Shown piece after piece: positions 25,023-33,674 of a stretch of 46,199 nucleotides of DNA. Origin of the DNA: Pseudomonadales bacterium (GTDB lineage Bacteria > Pseudomonadota > Gammaproteobacteria > Pseudomonadales > Azotimanducaceae); contig JAJDTI010000050.1 in the NCBI GenBank assembly GCA_022827245.1, positions 1 to 46,199 on the forward strand. The letters run 5' to 3'. The notes under the pieces were generated by a model, which was given only the letters and a program-made list of their open reading frames with translations, was not told where the DNA came from and searched no databases. The translations under genes and the position numbers were made by a program. The stretch's first letter is position 1, and each line of letters starts with the position of its first letter.

Positions 25023-26681
25023 TCAGGCGCCCTTGGCGAGACCCCGTCTCCGGGGGTCTGCGACTCCCTCGATCAGGCCGTCTTCGGCCAGGCGCACGCC
25101 GTGGATGCTCCCCATGTTGACGTCCTTGGGAGAGACGCGGTAGAGATCGTGCCCCCTGGCCGCCAGCGCGGTCAGCACCTCCTCGCGGAAATCCCCTTCG
25201 ATCTCGATGGCGGTCATGCCCGGATGCGGATGGCCGAACCGGGGCGCGGACACGGCGTCCGTGAGGGACATGTCGTACTCGACGACGTTCGCCGCGCCCT
25301 GGAGCAGGCATTCCATGAGCGAACGGCTCGGCGTCGCCATGGCCAGCGCGGGCTTGCCGTCCCGGAACAGCCAGAGCTGGGTCGAGAACCCCTTGGGCAT
25401 GTCCGTGAACTTGCGGATGAAGGTGGCGCGGTTGAGGATGACGCCGTCGACGTTGATGCCCGTGCCGAACGGCTCCGAGGAACTGGAATGCGTGCCGGCG
25501 GCCACGTTGCCCGCGGCGTCGACGATGGTCAGCCCGCAGGTCGCGGCCGAGAAACCGCGGAACGGACGCGACGGCGCGGTGCGGATCGCCTCCAGCACCT
25601 CGGCGGCGTGCGCTTCGGAGACCCACTCGGCCTGGTTGTCCGGCGTGATGTCCTGGCCGCGGATCCAGAGTTCCTGGGCCAGGCGCACCTGGGTGTGCAG
25701 GGCCTCGACGGAGTCGGTCGGGTGGCCCATGCCGGCGAGGTCCGCGGCCTCGAAGACGCGCAGACCGAGCTGGAACAGGGCGCCCGAGACCGGCGCCACC
25801 TCCATCCCGCGGTACGGAGTGCCGCCCGCATCGCCCGGCCTCCAGGGCGGCGAGACGAACGCCTGGTCGAAGTTCTTCAGGTCGTCGACGGTGATGCCGC
25901 CGCCGCGCCGCTGGACCTCCTCCGCGAGTTCCCGGGCGAACGGTCCGGTGTAGAAGTAGTCCGGCCCTTCGTCGCGCAGCGCCTCGAGGGTCGCCGCGTG
26001 CGCGGGCTGCCTCAGGATGTCGCCGACGCCGAGCATGTAGCCGTCCCGGAACCAGTCGTCGCGCCCGGGTCCGGGGAAGCGGCCGATCATCTTGCGGGTC
26101 GCCTTGGCGTAGCCCCACAGCAGGTGGTCGATGACGAAGCCGTCGCGCGCGAAGACGATGGCGGGTTCGAAGAGGTCCTTCCAGGGCAGCTTGCCCCAGG
26201 CCTCGTGGCAGACCTCGAGCCCCCGCACGAAGCCGGGCACCATGGCGCCCCAGGCCGTCCAGGACCTCTGCTCGTCGTAAGGTTCCGTGGCGGGGGCGCC
26301 GCTCGGGAAGGCGAAGGCGCCGCCCCCCTGCTTGAGTTCTCCGCTTCCCGCGTCCCAGAACGCCATGCCGAAGCCCCCGCCGAGCGTCGTCATGGTCGGT
26401 TCCAGCACGCATTGGGCGATCGCGGCCGTCATGTACGCATCGGCCGCCGTACCGCCGCGCTCGAGGGCCCACAGCGCCGCCTCCGTGGCGTAGGGATGGT
26501 CGCTCGACGCCATGACGCGGCTGCCCGTGGCGTACACGTTGGCGAGATCGGGCTGGATGGGTTTCCTGTCCTGGCGGGCGAGGGCCGCCCAGTCGCGCGC
26601 GCCCCCGGCGAACGCGCGGGGCGCGAACGCGAGGGCGGCCGATCCGGCCAGGGTGGAAGTCAGCAGGTCGCGGCGATGCAT
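25023..26681 (-). CDS. Gamma-glutamyltransferase family protein 4 (Thr nucleophile kept), Tat-exported
   Basis: A 552-residue GGT-family protein, closer to canonical GGT than the three others in the window. The N-terminus M-H-R-R-D-L-L with an Ala-rich hydrophobic stretch and A-F-A-G is a twin-arginine signal peptide. The processing site reads T381-C-G-L-T-I-V-D, retaining Thr at the position of E. coli Thr391, followed by S-S-S-S and F-G-T-G-I. The segment carrying the gamma-glutamyl-binding Arg of E. coli (D-F-R-E) is G-G-G-A-F-A-F here, so the specificity may differ from glutathione. ATG 26681 begins the Tat motif; an in-frame longer start adds a leader without meaning. It is the last gene of a minus-strand run with the TonB receptor, BNR lipoprotein and DUF819 transporter. 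Confidence 0.87.
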   Translation of the reverse strand: MHRRDLLTSTLAGSAALAFAPRAFAGGARDWAALARQDRKPIQPDLANVYATGSRVMASSDHPYATEAALWALERGGTAADAYMTAAIAQCVLEPTMTTLGGGFGMAFWDAGSGELKQGGGAFAFPSGAPATEPYDEQRSWTAWGAMVPGFVRGLEVCHEAWGKLPWKDLFEPAIVFARDGFVIDHLLWGYAKATRKMIGRFPGPGRDDWFRDGYMLGVGDILRQPAHAATLEALRDEGPDYFYTGPFARELAEEVQRRGGGITVDDLKNFDQAFVSPPWRPGDAGGTPYRGMEVAPVSGALFQLGLRVFEAADLAGMGHPTDSVEALHTQVRLAQELWIRGQDITPDNQAEWVSEAHAAEVLEAIRTAPSRPFRGFSAATCGLTIVDAAGNVAAGTHSSSSEPFGTGINVDGVILNRATFIRKFTDMPKGFSTQLWLFRDGKPALAMATPSRSLMECLLQGAANVVEYDMSLTDAVSAPRFGHPHPGMTAIEIEGDFREEVLTALAARGHDLYRVSPKDVNMGSIHGVRLAEDGLIEGVADPRRRGLAKGA

Positions 26682-26766
26682 GGCGGTTCGGGCTCCCCTC
26701 GTGGTGTTATGGGCGACGTTGCAGGCAGGGACGCAGCCCGGCGGCCGCGCCCTCACATATCAGCGC

Positions 26767-27891
26767 CTACCGCAACAGCTCGAACACCCCCGCGCCGAGG
26801 AAGTTGCCGATCAGGTACCCGAAGATGCCGCACAGGATGCCCGGCGTGACCAGTTCGTGCCACCCGGAGCGCGCCGCGAGCGCCGCCGCCGTCGGAGGCC
26901 CGAGCACGCAGGCGTTGGAGGCCACGGCCACCTCCCGCGCGCTGAAGCCGAGCAGGCGGCCGAGACCGAATGCGACGGTCGCATGCACAGCGATGATCAC
27001 GAAGGCGAAGAGCATCAGCAGCGGCGCCTGGCGCAGCATAGACACCAGGTCGACGCCCGCGCCGAACACGCCGAAGAAGACGTAGAGCAGCAGCATCCCC
27101 AGCGTGAAATCCCCCTTCAGCGCCTGCATCTGCCGACGGGCCAGGTTGGCCGCGGCGATGGCGATGAGCGTGATGGCGAGGATCGCGAAGCGCGGCTGTC
27201 CGGCGAGGTTGGCGAGCCATGTGCCGAGGGCGCAGACGGTCAGGCTCAGCCCGAGCGCCAGCCCCATCTGGGTCAGGTCGGGCCCGTCCGTGACCTGTTG
27301 CGGTTCCGGTTCTTCCGCCGGCCGCGCCGGGGCGGCGGACGCATCCCAACGGGCGAACCAGGCGAAGGCCGGCATCGCCGAGAGCAGGATCAGGTAGGCC
27401 AGCCCGACGCTCGCCTCCGCCCCGAGCACCACGGCGAAACGGGTCGGGTCCTCGAGCCCCACCACCTTCGAGACGGCGACGAAGTTCATGCCACCCCCGG
27501 TATAGCCTCCCGTGATGGCCGCGGCGGCCTGGGCCGCCACGTCGCCCACGGGCACCAGGAAGAATGCCGCGACGACACCGAGCACCGTACCGCCGGCGGC
27601 GAGGAGGAACGCGAAGACCAGGCGCCCGGTCTCGGCGAAGATCAGGCGCAGGTCCGCCTTGAACAGCAGCAGGGGGATGGCGGCCATCACGAAGTACTCG
27701 GACACGAAGGCGTAGCTCGGCGCCTCCCGCGGGATCAGTCCGAGGTTCGAGAGCGCGAGGGCCAGCAGGATGACCAGCACGGGCGCGGAAGCTCGGCTTC
27801 CCCAGGCGAAGCGTTCGGACCAGCAGCAGACGCCGACGATGGCGAAGAGCAGGGCCATGAGCCCGAGATGATTGTCGGGAGAAATCAGCAT
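26767..27891 (-). CDS. DUF819 (YjcL-like) membrane transporter
   Basis: A 374-residue integral membrane protein with about ten hydrophobic helices, a short charged loop near residues 175-195 (R-P-A-E-E-P-E-P), and the signature G-G-Y-T-G-G-G-M-N-F in mid-protein plus A-S-N-A-C-V-L-G-P-P-T-A-A-A-L near the C-terminus. These are hallmarks of the DUF819 family, which has a two-repeat arrangement like bile-acid/sodium symporters. Substrate unknown. It begins 8 bp after the BNR lipoprotein stop and precedes the GGT gene by 85 bp, so it is probably in the same operon. That would fit import of a compound handled by these exported proteins. Confidence 0.82.
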   Translation of the reverse strand: MLISPDNHLGLMALLFAIVGVCCWSERFAWGSRASAPVLVILLALALSNLGLIPREAPSYAFVSEYFVMAAIPLLLFKADLRLIFAETGRLVFAFLLAAGGTVLGVVAAFFLVPVGDVAAQAAAAITGGYTGGGMNFVAVSKVVGLEDPTRFAVVLGAEASVGLAYLILLSAMPAFAWFARWDASAAPARPAEEPEPQQVTDGPDLTQMGLALGLSLTVCALGTWLANLAGQPRFAILAITLIAIAAANLARRQMQALKGDFTLGMLLLYVFFGVFGAGVDLVSMLRQAPLLMLFAFVIIAVHATVAFGLGRLLGFSAREVAVASNACVLGPPTAAALAARSGWHELVTPGILCGIFGYLIGNFLGAGVFELLR

Positions 27892-27899
27892 CTGGGGCG

Positions 27900-29360
27900 C
27901 TACGGCCGATAGGCGACGTTGACGTAGTGCAGGTCGGCGGCGCCCGCGGACAGTGGCGGGGCGACCGCGAACGCGACGCCGAAAGCCCCCGGCCCGGCCG
28001 GTTTGACCTCGAAGTAGTTGCCGAGATAGAGGAGGACGTGCGGCCGGGGGCCCCGGGCCAGGTCGAACGGCTCCGACAACGCGGTCTCCGTCCAGGACTC
28101 GCCGTCGAGCGATACGGCAAAGCGGGCCCGCGTGGTGATGGCGCCGTCGCCCGGCACATCTTCCCGGGCGTCGTACCAGAACACGCCGAGGGCTCCGTCT
28201 GGCGCGGCGCCGATGGCCGCGTTCCAGGCCGGCCCTTCGACGTCCGCCACCGTCACCGGAGCGCTCCAGGACGCGCCGCGGTCACGGGACGTAGCGACGG
28301 ACACGCTGCCCCGGTTGGCCGCGGGGTCGTAGGTCGACGCGACCTGGTGGAGCGACCCGTCCGGACCCGGGGACACGGGCATGTCGATGGCGAGCACCAT
28401 CTCGTTTTCCGGATGCATGAAGGCGGATGTGTTCGATTGCAGGGGCAAGGGGCTCGGGTCGCTCCAGCCGTCCTCCGTTCGACGGCTGAACACCATGGCC
28501 GCCGTGGCCGGATCTTCGCCGGCGAGCGTGACCGCCAGCAGTTCGCCGTCGTCGAAGTGCAGGAGGTCCAGCCCGCCCCTGGCCGCCATGACGGTCTCCG
28601 GTTCGCTCCAGGAGGCGCCGCCGTCCGCCGTGGAAGCCATGTACACCGCGCCGTCGTCCAGGTGGGACTCGGTGCCCTCGGGCTGGCTCGGATTCCGGTG
28701 CACATGCCAGGCGATATGCGCGACGCCGGGCTGCACGGGGTCCGTGGCGACCAGGGTCGTGTGCTGGTACTCCCCGGGGGGCGAGACGACTCCGGGCTGC
28801 GACCAGGTGCGGCCGAAGTCCTCGGAGGTCGATACCGTCACGGCGCTGTTCATCCAGTACTCCTCGCCCAGCACCAGCGGTTGCCCTTCCGGAGTGAAGT
28901 CGCCCTGGACGGATACGAGGTACAGGCGGTCGTCGATGCCGGCGGCAAGGTCCTGGTCGCCGTAGCTGTTGTAGGACGTCCCGGTGCACGGCGACAGGCC
29001 GGGAGGTTCCGCTTCGTGCCAGGTCGCGCCGCCGTCTGCCGAAGTCGCGGCCGAGATGGCAAGCACCGGGTCGCGCATGAAGGCCACCGCGACGCGTGCG
29101 GGATCGGTCCGCGATATCGCGAGGCGCGGGTCCGTCTCGGTGTCGTCCGGGTAGGTGTAGCCGTCGCTCAGCTTCCCGCAGTCGCCGTCCAGCGGAGAGG
29201 TGCCCGTCCCGATGCGGACGGCGGGGGCGACCACCAGTTGCACGGTGTCCGGCGTCTCGACGCGCTCCGATACGGCGTCTGGCGCCTGTTCGCGCCCGGC
29301 TTCGCAGCCGACCAACAGGGCACCGGCGACGAGGCCGGCACCGACAACGCCAATTCTCAC
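27900..29360 (-). CDS. BNR/Asp-box (sialidase-like) lipoprotein
   Basis: A 486-residue lipoprotein with four Asp-box motifs of the S-x-D-x-G-x-T/S-W type: S-A-D-G-G-A-T-W, S-E-D-F-G-R-T-W, T-A-D-G-G-A-S-W and S-R-D-R-G-A-S-W. They are spaced through a six-bladed beta-propeller of the sialidase fold. The sialidase arginine triad and F/Y-R-I-P motif are not evident, so neuraminidase activity should not be assumed. GTG 29360 is chosen as start because AAGGA lies 7 bases upstream and the signal ends A-L-L-V-G-C. It lies 58 bp after the C-terminal end of the TonB receptor on the same strand and may be its surface-ligand partner. Confidence 0.8.
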   Translation of the reverse strand: MRIGVVGAGLVAGALLVGCEAGREQAPDAVSERVETPDTVQLVVAPAVRIGTGTSPLDGDCGKLSDGYTYPDDTETDPRLAISRTDPARVAVAFMRDPVLAISAATSADGGATWHEAEPPGLSPCTGTSYNSYGDQDLAAGIDDRLYLVSVQGDFTPEGQPLVLGEEYWMNSAVTVSTSEDFGRTWSQPGVVSPPGEYQHTTLVATDPVQPGVAHIAWHVHRNPSQPEGTESHLDDGAVYMASTADGGASWSEPETVMAARGGLDLLHFDDGELLAVTLAGEDPATAAMVFSRRTEDGWSDPSPLPLQSNTSAFMHPENEMVLAIDMPVSPGPDGSLHQVASTYDPAANRGSVSVATSRDRGASWSAPVTVADVEGPAWNAAIGAAPDGALGVFWYDAREDVPGDGAITTRARFAVSLDGESWTETALSEPFDLARGPRPHVLLYLGNYFEVKPAGPGAFGVAFAVAPPLSAGAADLHYVNVAYRP

Positions 29361-29418
29361 GGTTGTTCCTTCCGCCACCGACGATTCCGCCAATGATCCC
29401 GCCCCGAGCGGTGCCTTG

Positions 29419-31518
29419 TCACCAGCGATAGGTCAGGGTGCCGCCGATGGTCCTGGGCGGGGCCAGCACGCTGAAGGGTTCGTTGGTGTAGAACGAACCC
29501 AACTGCTGCACGAGCACGATCGTCTCGTCGAACAGGTTCTCGGCATAGAGGCTCGCGCGCCACTGGTCGCTCTCCAGCCTGAATCTCAGGGTCGTCAGCG
29601 TGTAGTCGTCCACTTCGGGCAGTTCGATGCGCGTGTTCCCGAGCGGGTCGGCGGACCGTGTTCAGCCCGGTGATGTAGCTGTCGACGTAACGCACGCCAC
29701 CGTAGACGGTGAGATCCCGGAGGGGTCCGAATCGGGCGGTATGTCGATCGAATCGAACTCCGCCTTCGTGTAGCTGCAGGACAGCGCCAGGACGAGCCCT
29801 TCGGCGGGAACGGCGACCAGCTCGGCCTCGAACCCCTTGCTCGAACTCTCGCCGATGTTGAACACGCGGTTCACCGGGAACGGCTGAAAGACGCGCACGC
29901 GGATCTGCTGCTGAGTGATGTCCATGTAGAACGCGGCGAGGTTGACGTTCAGCCGATTGTCCAACAGTTGCGACTTGAGGCCGACCTCGTAGCTGATCAG
30001 TTCCTCGTTGTCGAAGGGCTCGTACTCGGGGCCCGGCGCGCCCTGGAAGTCCTGGAAGCCCCCGGCCTTGAAGCCTTGCGCGACCGTGACGTAGCCCTTG
30101 ACGCCGTCGCTGAACGCGTAGCTCGCCGATCCCATCGATGTCACCGCATCGATCTTCGTGCCGTTGCCCTCCAGGAAGTCCGTCGTCGGCGGCAGGCCGA
30201 TGACCGCGAAGAAAGGTACCGTGAAGTTCACGCGGGAATCGATTTCCGGTTTCTCCTCCGAGTAACGCGTGCCCGCGGTGAAGTCCCAGCGGCCGAGGGA
30301 GTAGGTCGCCTGACCGAACAGGGCATAGCCCTCGCGGGAGATGTCGTACCACTGGTCCGCCGTCAGCCCGGCCAGGATGCCGAAGGTCGGATCCTGCGCG
30401 CCCGCGAAGATGTCCTGGTCCAGGTTGCGGAACTCGTCGAACCAGAAGGCGCCGAGCGTCCAGTCCCAAGGGCTGTCCGCCGCGTTCGAGGCGAGGCGGA
30501 ACTCCTGGGACAGGGTCCCCTGTTCGACCCGGATGTGCTGGTAGTTGCCCTCGAACTCCCGGCCGTCGATATCGGAGAACTGCAGGGTCTCGGCTTCGCG
30601 ATTGCCCGTGATCGAGGTGAACGTCCCCCAGGGGAGGTCCCAGTCGAGCCGGAACGATGCTCCGACGATGTCGTCCCTGCTGTCGTCCAGGTCGGAGTTG
30701 TAGGTCAGGTAGTCGTCGATCCCGCTGTCGGGGACCCCGGCGCCGAGCATGCCGCCGCGCCACCGCTTGACGTCGACCGACAGGTCCAGGGTCAGGGTGT
30801 CCGTCGGGTTGGCGACCACCCGGGCTTGGCTCACGAGCTGATCGAACGCGGTCTGCGGCCGGTCGAGCTCGATGTTGTCCAGGAATCCGTCGCTTTCCTC
30901 GTAGCGTACGGCGAGGCTCATCGCGAGGCGCTCGCCGACCGGCCCGGCGACGTAGCCCTGGAGATCGACGGTGTCGAATTCATCGGCGCGCAGACGGGCC
31001 TTGCCCTCGAACGCGTCGCCCGGCTTGCGCGTCACGATGTTGAGTGCGCCCCCCTGGGTGTTGCGCCCGAACAGCGTGCCCTGGGGGCCCCGCAGAATCT
31101 CGACGCGCTCGACTTCGAGAAAGTCCATGTCGAAACCCATGTTCGGCTGATAGACACCGTCGACGAAAGTGCCCACCCCCGGCTCGATGATCGGGGTCGC
31201 GCCGATGCCGCGCACGACGAGGTGTTGGCCGATCGTGTCCGAACCGAACTCGGCCGCCACGAAGTACACATTGGGCGCGGTGCCGTACAGTTCCTTGATG
31301 CTCTCGACGCCCGTGGCCTCGAGTTGCTCGCCGCTGAAGGAGCTGACCGCCATTGGAACGTCGATGAGGCGTTCTTCCCGCTTGCGCGCGGTGACGACGA
31401 TTTCTTCGAGAACGGCGGTCTGTCCTTCGGCCAGGGCGAGCTGCCCGACCTGTGGCAAGGCGATCAGCAGAACCGCTTGCACGGCGTGCATCAGCCGACT
31501 ACTCGTGGGGCTACTCAT
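29419..31518 (-). pseudogene. TonB-dependent receptor with disrupted C-terminal barrel
   Basis: The N-terminal 590 or so residues are intact. They comprise a signal peptide from ATG 31518 (GGGGAAGG upstream), a TonB-box region E-E-I-V-V-T-A-R-K-R-E-E, a plug with R-G-I-G-A-T and R-G-P-Q-G-T-L-F-G-R-N-T, then beta-barrel strands. After D-S-I-D-I-P-P (about 29735) the receptor sequence continues in another frame (R-F-G-P-L-R-D-L-T-V-Y-G-G-V-R-Y-V-D-S-Y-I-T-G). It then returns to the original frame near 29650 and ends properly at T-L-T-Y-R-W, an outer-membrane C-terminus. The original frame meets TGA at 29662-29664. About one strand's worth of residues also seems missing at the first break. This is either a decayed gene or sequence errors; translated as is, the product is 618 residues without its last strands. 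Confidence 0.8.
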
Positions 31519-31557
31519 GGCCTTCCCCTTCGCGATGTGCGTTCGAGGATTCTCACG

Positions 31558-31575
31558 GAAATCATGGAAGATTTC
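31558..31575. promoter_or_regulatory. Inverted repeat in TonB receptor/GntR divergent region, possible operator
   Basis: GAAATC (31558-31563) and GATTTC (31570-31575) form a perfect dyad around ATGGAA, 40 bp upstream of the TonB receptor start. The surrounding 31550-31620 is unusually AT-rich for this window, as expected of a promoter region shared by the divergent receptor and GntR genes. A GntR-type dimer could bind here. Confidence 0.35.
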
Positions 31576-31649
31576 AAAGAAGATTGTCTCCACGAGTGAC
31601 GTATGGTTTGATCGTTTCCGTGTTTGCGGCGAGCACGCAAGCGCAACGA

Positions 31650-31679
31650 AGAACCGCGAAGAAGAGAACCGCGAAAGAG
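31650..31679 (+). repeat. 15-bp tandem direct repeat before the GntR start
   Basis: AGAACCGCGAA occurs at 31650-31660 and again at 31665-31675, within two 15-bp units that differ only at their ends. The repeat ends 8 bp before the proposed TTG start and its second copy supplies the AGAGG ribosome-binding sequence. Two copies only; it may be a slippage duplication. Confidence 0.5.
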
Positions 31680-31687
31680 GCGCAGAC

Positions 31688-32401
31688 TTGGTCAATCCGA
31701 CACCTCCCGCCGCAGTGGTCGAGCCCGGGGCGACGGAGTACCCGAAGCCAGGCCCTGGCCGCCACCGGATGGAACAGGCGGTCGAGCACATCGAGGACGG
31801 CATCCGCAACGGGCTGTACCTGCCGGGGCAGCGGCTCGTGGAGGCAGAGGTCGCGGCCAGCTCGGGCCTCGGCGTCGGCCCGGTCCGCGAGGCCCTGCGC
31901 CTGCTTGCGGGAGAAGGTCTCGTGGAAGTCCGGCCGTACCGGGGCGCCGTGGTCAAGCGCCTGTCGGCGGAGGAGATCGTGCAGATCTACCAGGCCGCGA
32001 AGGGCGTCGTCTACATGAGCCTGACGCTGGCGGCCCCGGCCCTGCGCGACGCCGCCAACCGCGAACGCATCCTCGCTGCCGTCGAACAGGTACGCGCCTT
32101 CGAGGAAGCGCCGATCACGGACCTGCTCAGGGCGGTCACCCACTACTACTTCGTCCTGCACGACATCGCGGGCAACCACTACCTGACGGTGCTGATCCGG
32201 CGGCTGCACCTCGGGCTGGTGCACCGGGAAGTCGCCAACCTGCACCCGACGATCGACCGGGGGCGGGTGGTCAGGGCTTACGCGGACGCGACCGAGGCCT
32301 TACTGGCCGGCGACGCGCAACGCGCCATCGACATCAAGATGGCCTACTTCGACAACTACATCGAAGCGATCCGCAAGGCGGGTCGCACCTGGACGGCGTA
32401 A
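31688..32401 (+). CDS. GntR family regulator, FCD (FadR-type) subfamily
   Basis: About 237 residues. An N-terminal winged helix-turn-helix carries the GntR pattern I-R-N-G-L-Y-L-P-G-Q-R-L-V-E-A-E-V-A, then V-R-E-A-L-R-L-L-A-G-E-G-L-V-E-V-R-P-Y-R-G-A-V-V. The C-terminal all-helical FCD ligand domain contains H-Y-Y-F-V-L-H-D, I-R-R-L-H-L and D-A-Q-R-A-I-D-I-K. The TTG at 31688 is favoured since GAGG sits 8 bases upstream. ATG 31769 is possible but lacks a ribosome-binding site and starts right at the domain edge. It is divergent from the TonB receptor and 2 bp upstream of the MetE-like gene, so it probably regulates its own operon, and perhaps the receptor, in response to a small organic acid or similar ligand. 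Confidence 0.85.
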   Translation: MVNPTPPAAVVEPGATEYPKPGPGRHRMEQAVEHIEDGIRNGLYLPGQRLVEAEVAASSGLGVGPVREALRLLAGEGLVEVRPYRGAVVKRLSAEEIVQIYQAAKGVVYMSLTLAAPALRDAANRERILAAVEQVRAFEEAPITDLLRAVTHYYFVLHDIAGNHYLTVLIRRLHLGLVHREVANLHPTIDRGRVVRAYADATEALLAGDAQRAIDIKMAYFDNYIEAIRKAGRTWTA

Positions 32402-32403
32402 CC

Positions 32404-33606
32404 ATGCAACACAGCAACGATCGAATCCTGGTCACCCATGTCGGCAGCCTGCCGCGTTCTCCCGCCCTGCTCGACATGCTCGGACAGGCGGAAGCCGGCG
32501 AGGACGTCGACCGCGGCGCGTTCCAGGCAGAGGTGCTCGACGGGCTCAGGGAGGCCGTGCGCGAGCAGGCGGCGGCGGGCATCGACATCGCCGGCGATGG
32601 CGAGCTGCCCCGAATCGGCTTCTCGTTCTACGCCAAGGACCGGATGACCGGCTTCGGCGGCGTGGCGCAGCGCGGGACCGTGACCGACTTCGCCAAGTTC
32701 CCGGGGTACGCGGAACTGGTGGTCAGCCGTTCCGCCGGCGAGTCCACCGCCGGCAAGTCCGCTTCGGTCTGGGAAACGCCGGAATGCGTCGACGAAGTGC
32801 GCTACGACCCGGAACTCACCCAGGCGAAGGAGGAACTGGACCTGTTCGCGGACGCCCTCGCGGCGGAACCGGAAGCGGGCGGCCGTTTCGCCGGCACTTT
32901 CGTCACGGCCGTCACGCCGGGGATCCTCGCGACCACGCTGCTGCGCAATCCGGACAACCCGGCCTATCCGCGGGACGAGGACTACGTCTTCGCGCTGGCC
33001 CGGGAACTGCGCCGGGAGTACGAGTACATCGTCTCCCGGGGGCACATCCTGCAGCTCGACGCCCCGGACCTGGCCCTCGAGCGCCAGATCCTGTTCGTGG
33101 ACCGGCCGCTCCCGGAGTTCCAGGCGCGCATGGAAGTGCACGTGGCGGCGCTGAACGAGGCGCTCGAGAACATCCCGAGGGACCGGGTGCGCCTGCACGT
33201 CTGCTGGGGCAACTGGGACGGGCCGCACTGCGACGACGTGGACCTGGAGTCGATCCTGCCCATCATCTACCAGGCCCGGGTGGGCGGGCTGTCGCTGGCC
33301 TGCGCGAACCCGCGCCATGCCCACGAGGTGGACCTGTTCCGCGAGATGCCGCTGCCCGCGGACATGGTCATGTTCCCCGGCGTCATCGACGTCACCACGA
33401 ACATGCTGGAGCACCCGCAGGTGGTGGCCAACCGCCTGTGCCACTGGGTGGACGTGATCGGCGACCGGGAACGGGTGATCGCCAACACGGACTGCGGGTT
33501 CTCCACGTTCGCGGGCTATACGATGGTTGCGCCGGACGTGGTGTGGGCCAAAATGCGAGCGATGGCGGATGGCGCGGCCATCGCGACGGAGCGGCTTTGG
33601 GGATGA
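32404..33606 (+). CDS. Cobalamin-independent methionine synthase II / epoxyalkane:CoM transferase-like zinc enzyme
   Basis: A 400-residue single-domain relative of the MetE C-terminal catalytic barrel. It starts T-H-V-G-S-L-P-R-S as typical and has the zinc ligands His265 and Cys267 (L-H-V-C-W-G-N-W) and Cys364 (N-T-D-C-G-F-S-T). It is about half the length of MetE and lacks the N-terminal half, as do the stand-alone family members and epoxyalkane:coenzyme M transferases. The reaction is probably thiol alkylation at zinc; whether methionine, another thiol or cleavage of a thioether is involved cannot be told. It follows the GntR gene by 2 bp and precedes a cupin gene, suggesting a catabolic operon rather than housekeeping methionine synthesis. 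Confidence 0.83.
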   Translation: MQHSNDRILVTHVGSLPRSPALLDMLGQAEAGEDVDRGAFQAEVLDGLREAVREQAAAGIDIAGDGELPRIGFSFYAKDRMTGFGGVAQRGTVTDFAKFPGYAELVVSRSAGESTAGKSASVWETPECVDEVRYDPELTQAKEELDLFADALAAEPEAGGRFAGTFVTAVTPGILATTLLRNPDNPAYPRDEDYVFALARELRREYEYIVSRGHILQLDAPDLALERQILFVDRPLPEFQARMEVHVAALNEALENIPRDRVRLHVCWGNWDGPHCDDVDLESILPIIYQARVGGLSLACANPRHAHEVDLFREMPLPADMVMFPGVIDVTTNMLEHPQVVANRLCHWVDVIGDRERVIANTDCGFSTFAGYTMVAPDVVWAKMRAMADGAAIATERLWG

Positions 33607-33615
33607 GGCCAGAGA

Positions 33616-33663
33616 GCGAGTGAAGAAGCGAGTGATGAAGCGAGTGAGGAAGCGAGAGAGGGA
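33616..33663 (+). repeat. Four tandem 12-bp units (GCGAGTGA..AA) in the cupin leader
   Basis: GCGAGTGAAGAA, GCGAGTGATGAA, GCGAGTGAGGAA and the decayed GCGAGAGAGGGA follow each other without gaps between the MetE-like stop and the cupin ATG at 33675. The repeat is almost all purine and its last unit provides the GAGGGAGAG ribosome-binding sequence. Length variation by slippage would alter the leader by multiples of 12 bases without changing any frame. Confidence 0.75.
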
Positions 33664-33674
33664 GAGATAGCGAC

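Noticed and set aside
23037..26849. A plus-strand open frame of 1270 codons across the third and fourth GGT-like genes
   Set aside because: It crosses genes on both strands and has only low-complexity Arg/Gly/Ala sequence; it is an artefact of few stop codons at high GC.
27900..29360. Annotation as a true sialidase
   Set aside because: Asp boxes occur in many beta-propellers; the Arg triad and F/Y-R-I-P motif were not found.
33616..33663. Short tandem repeats considered as a CRISPR array
   Set aside because: Units are 12 bp and contiguous, with no spacers and no cas genes nearby.
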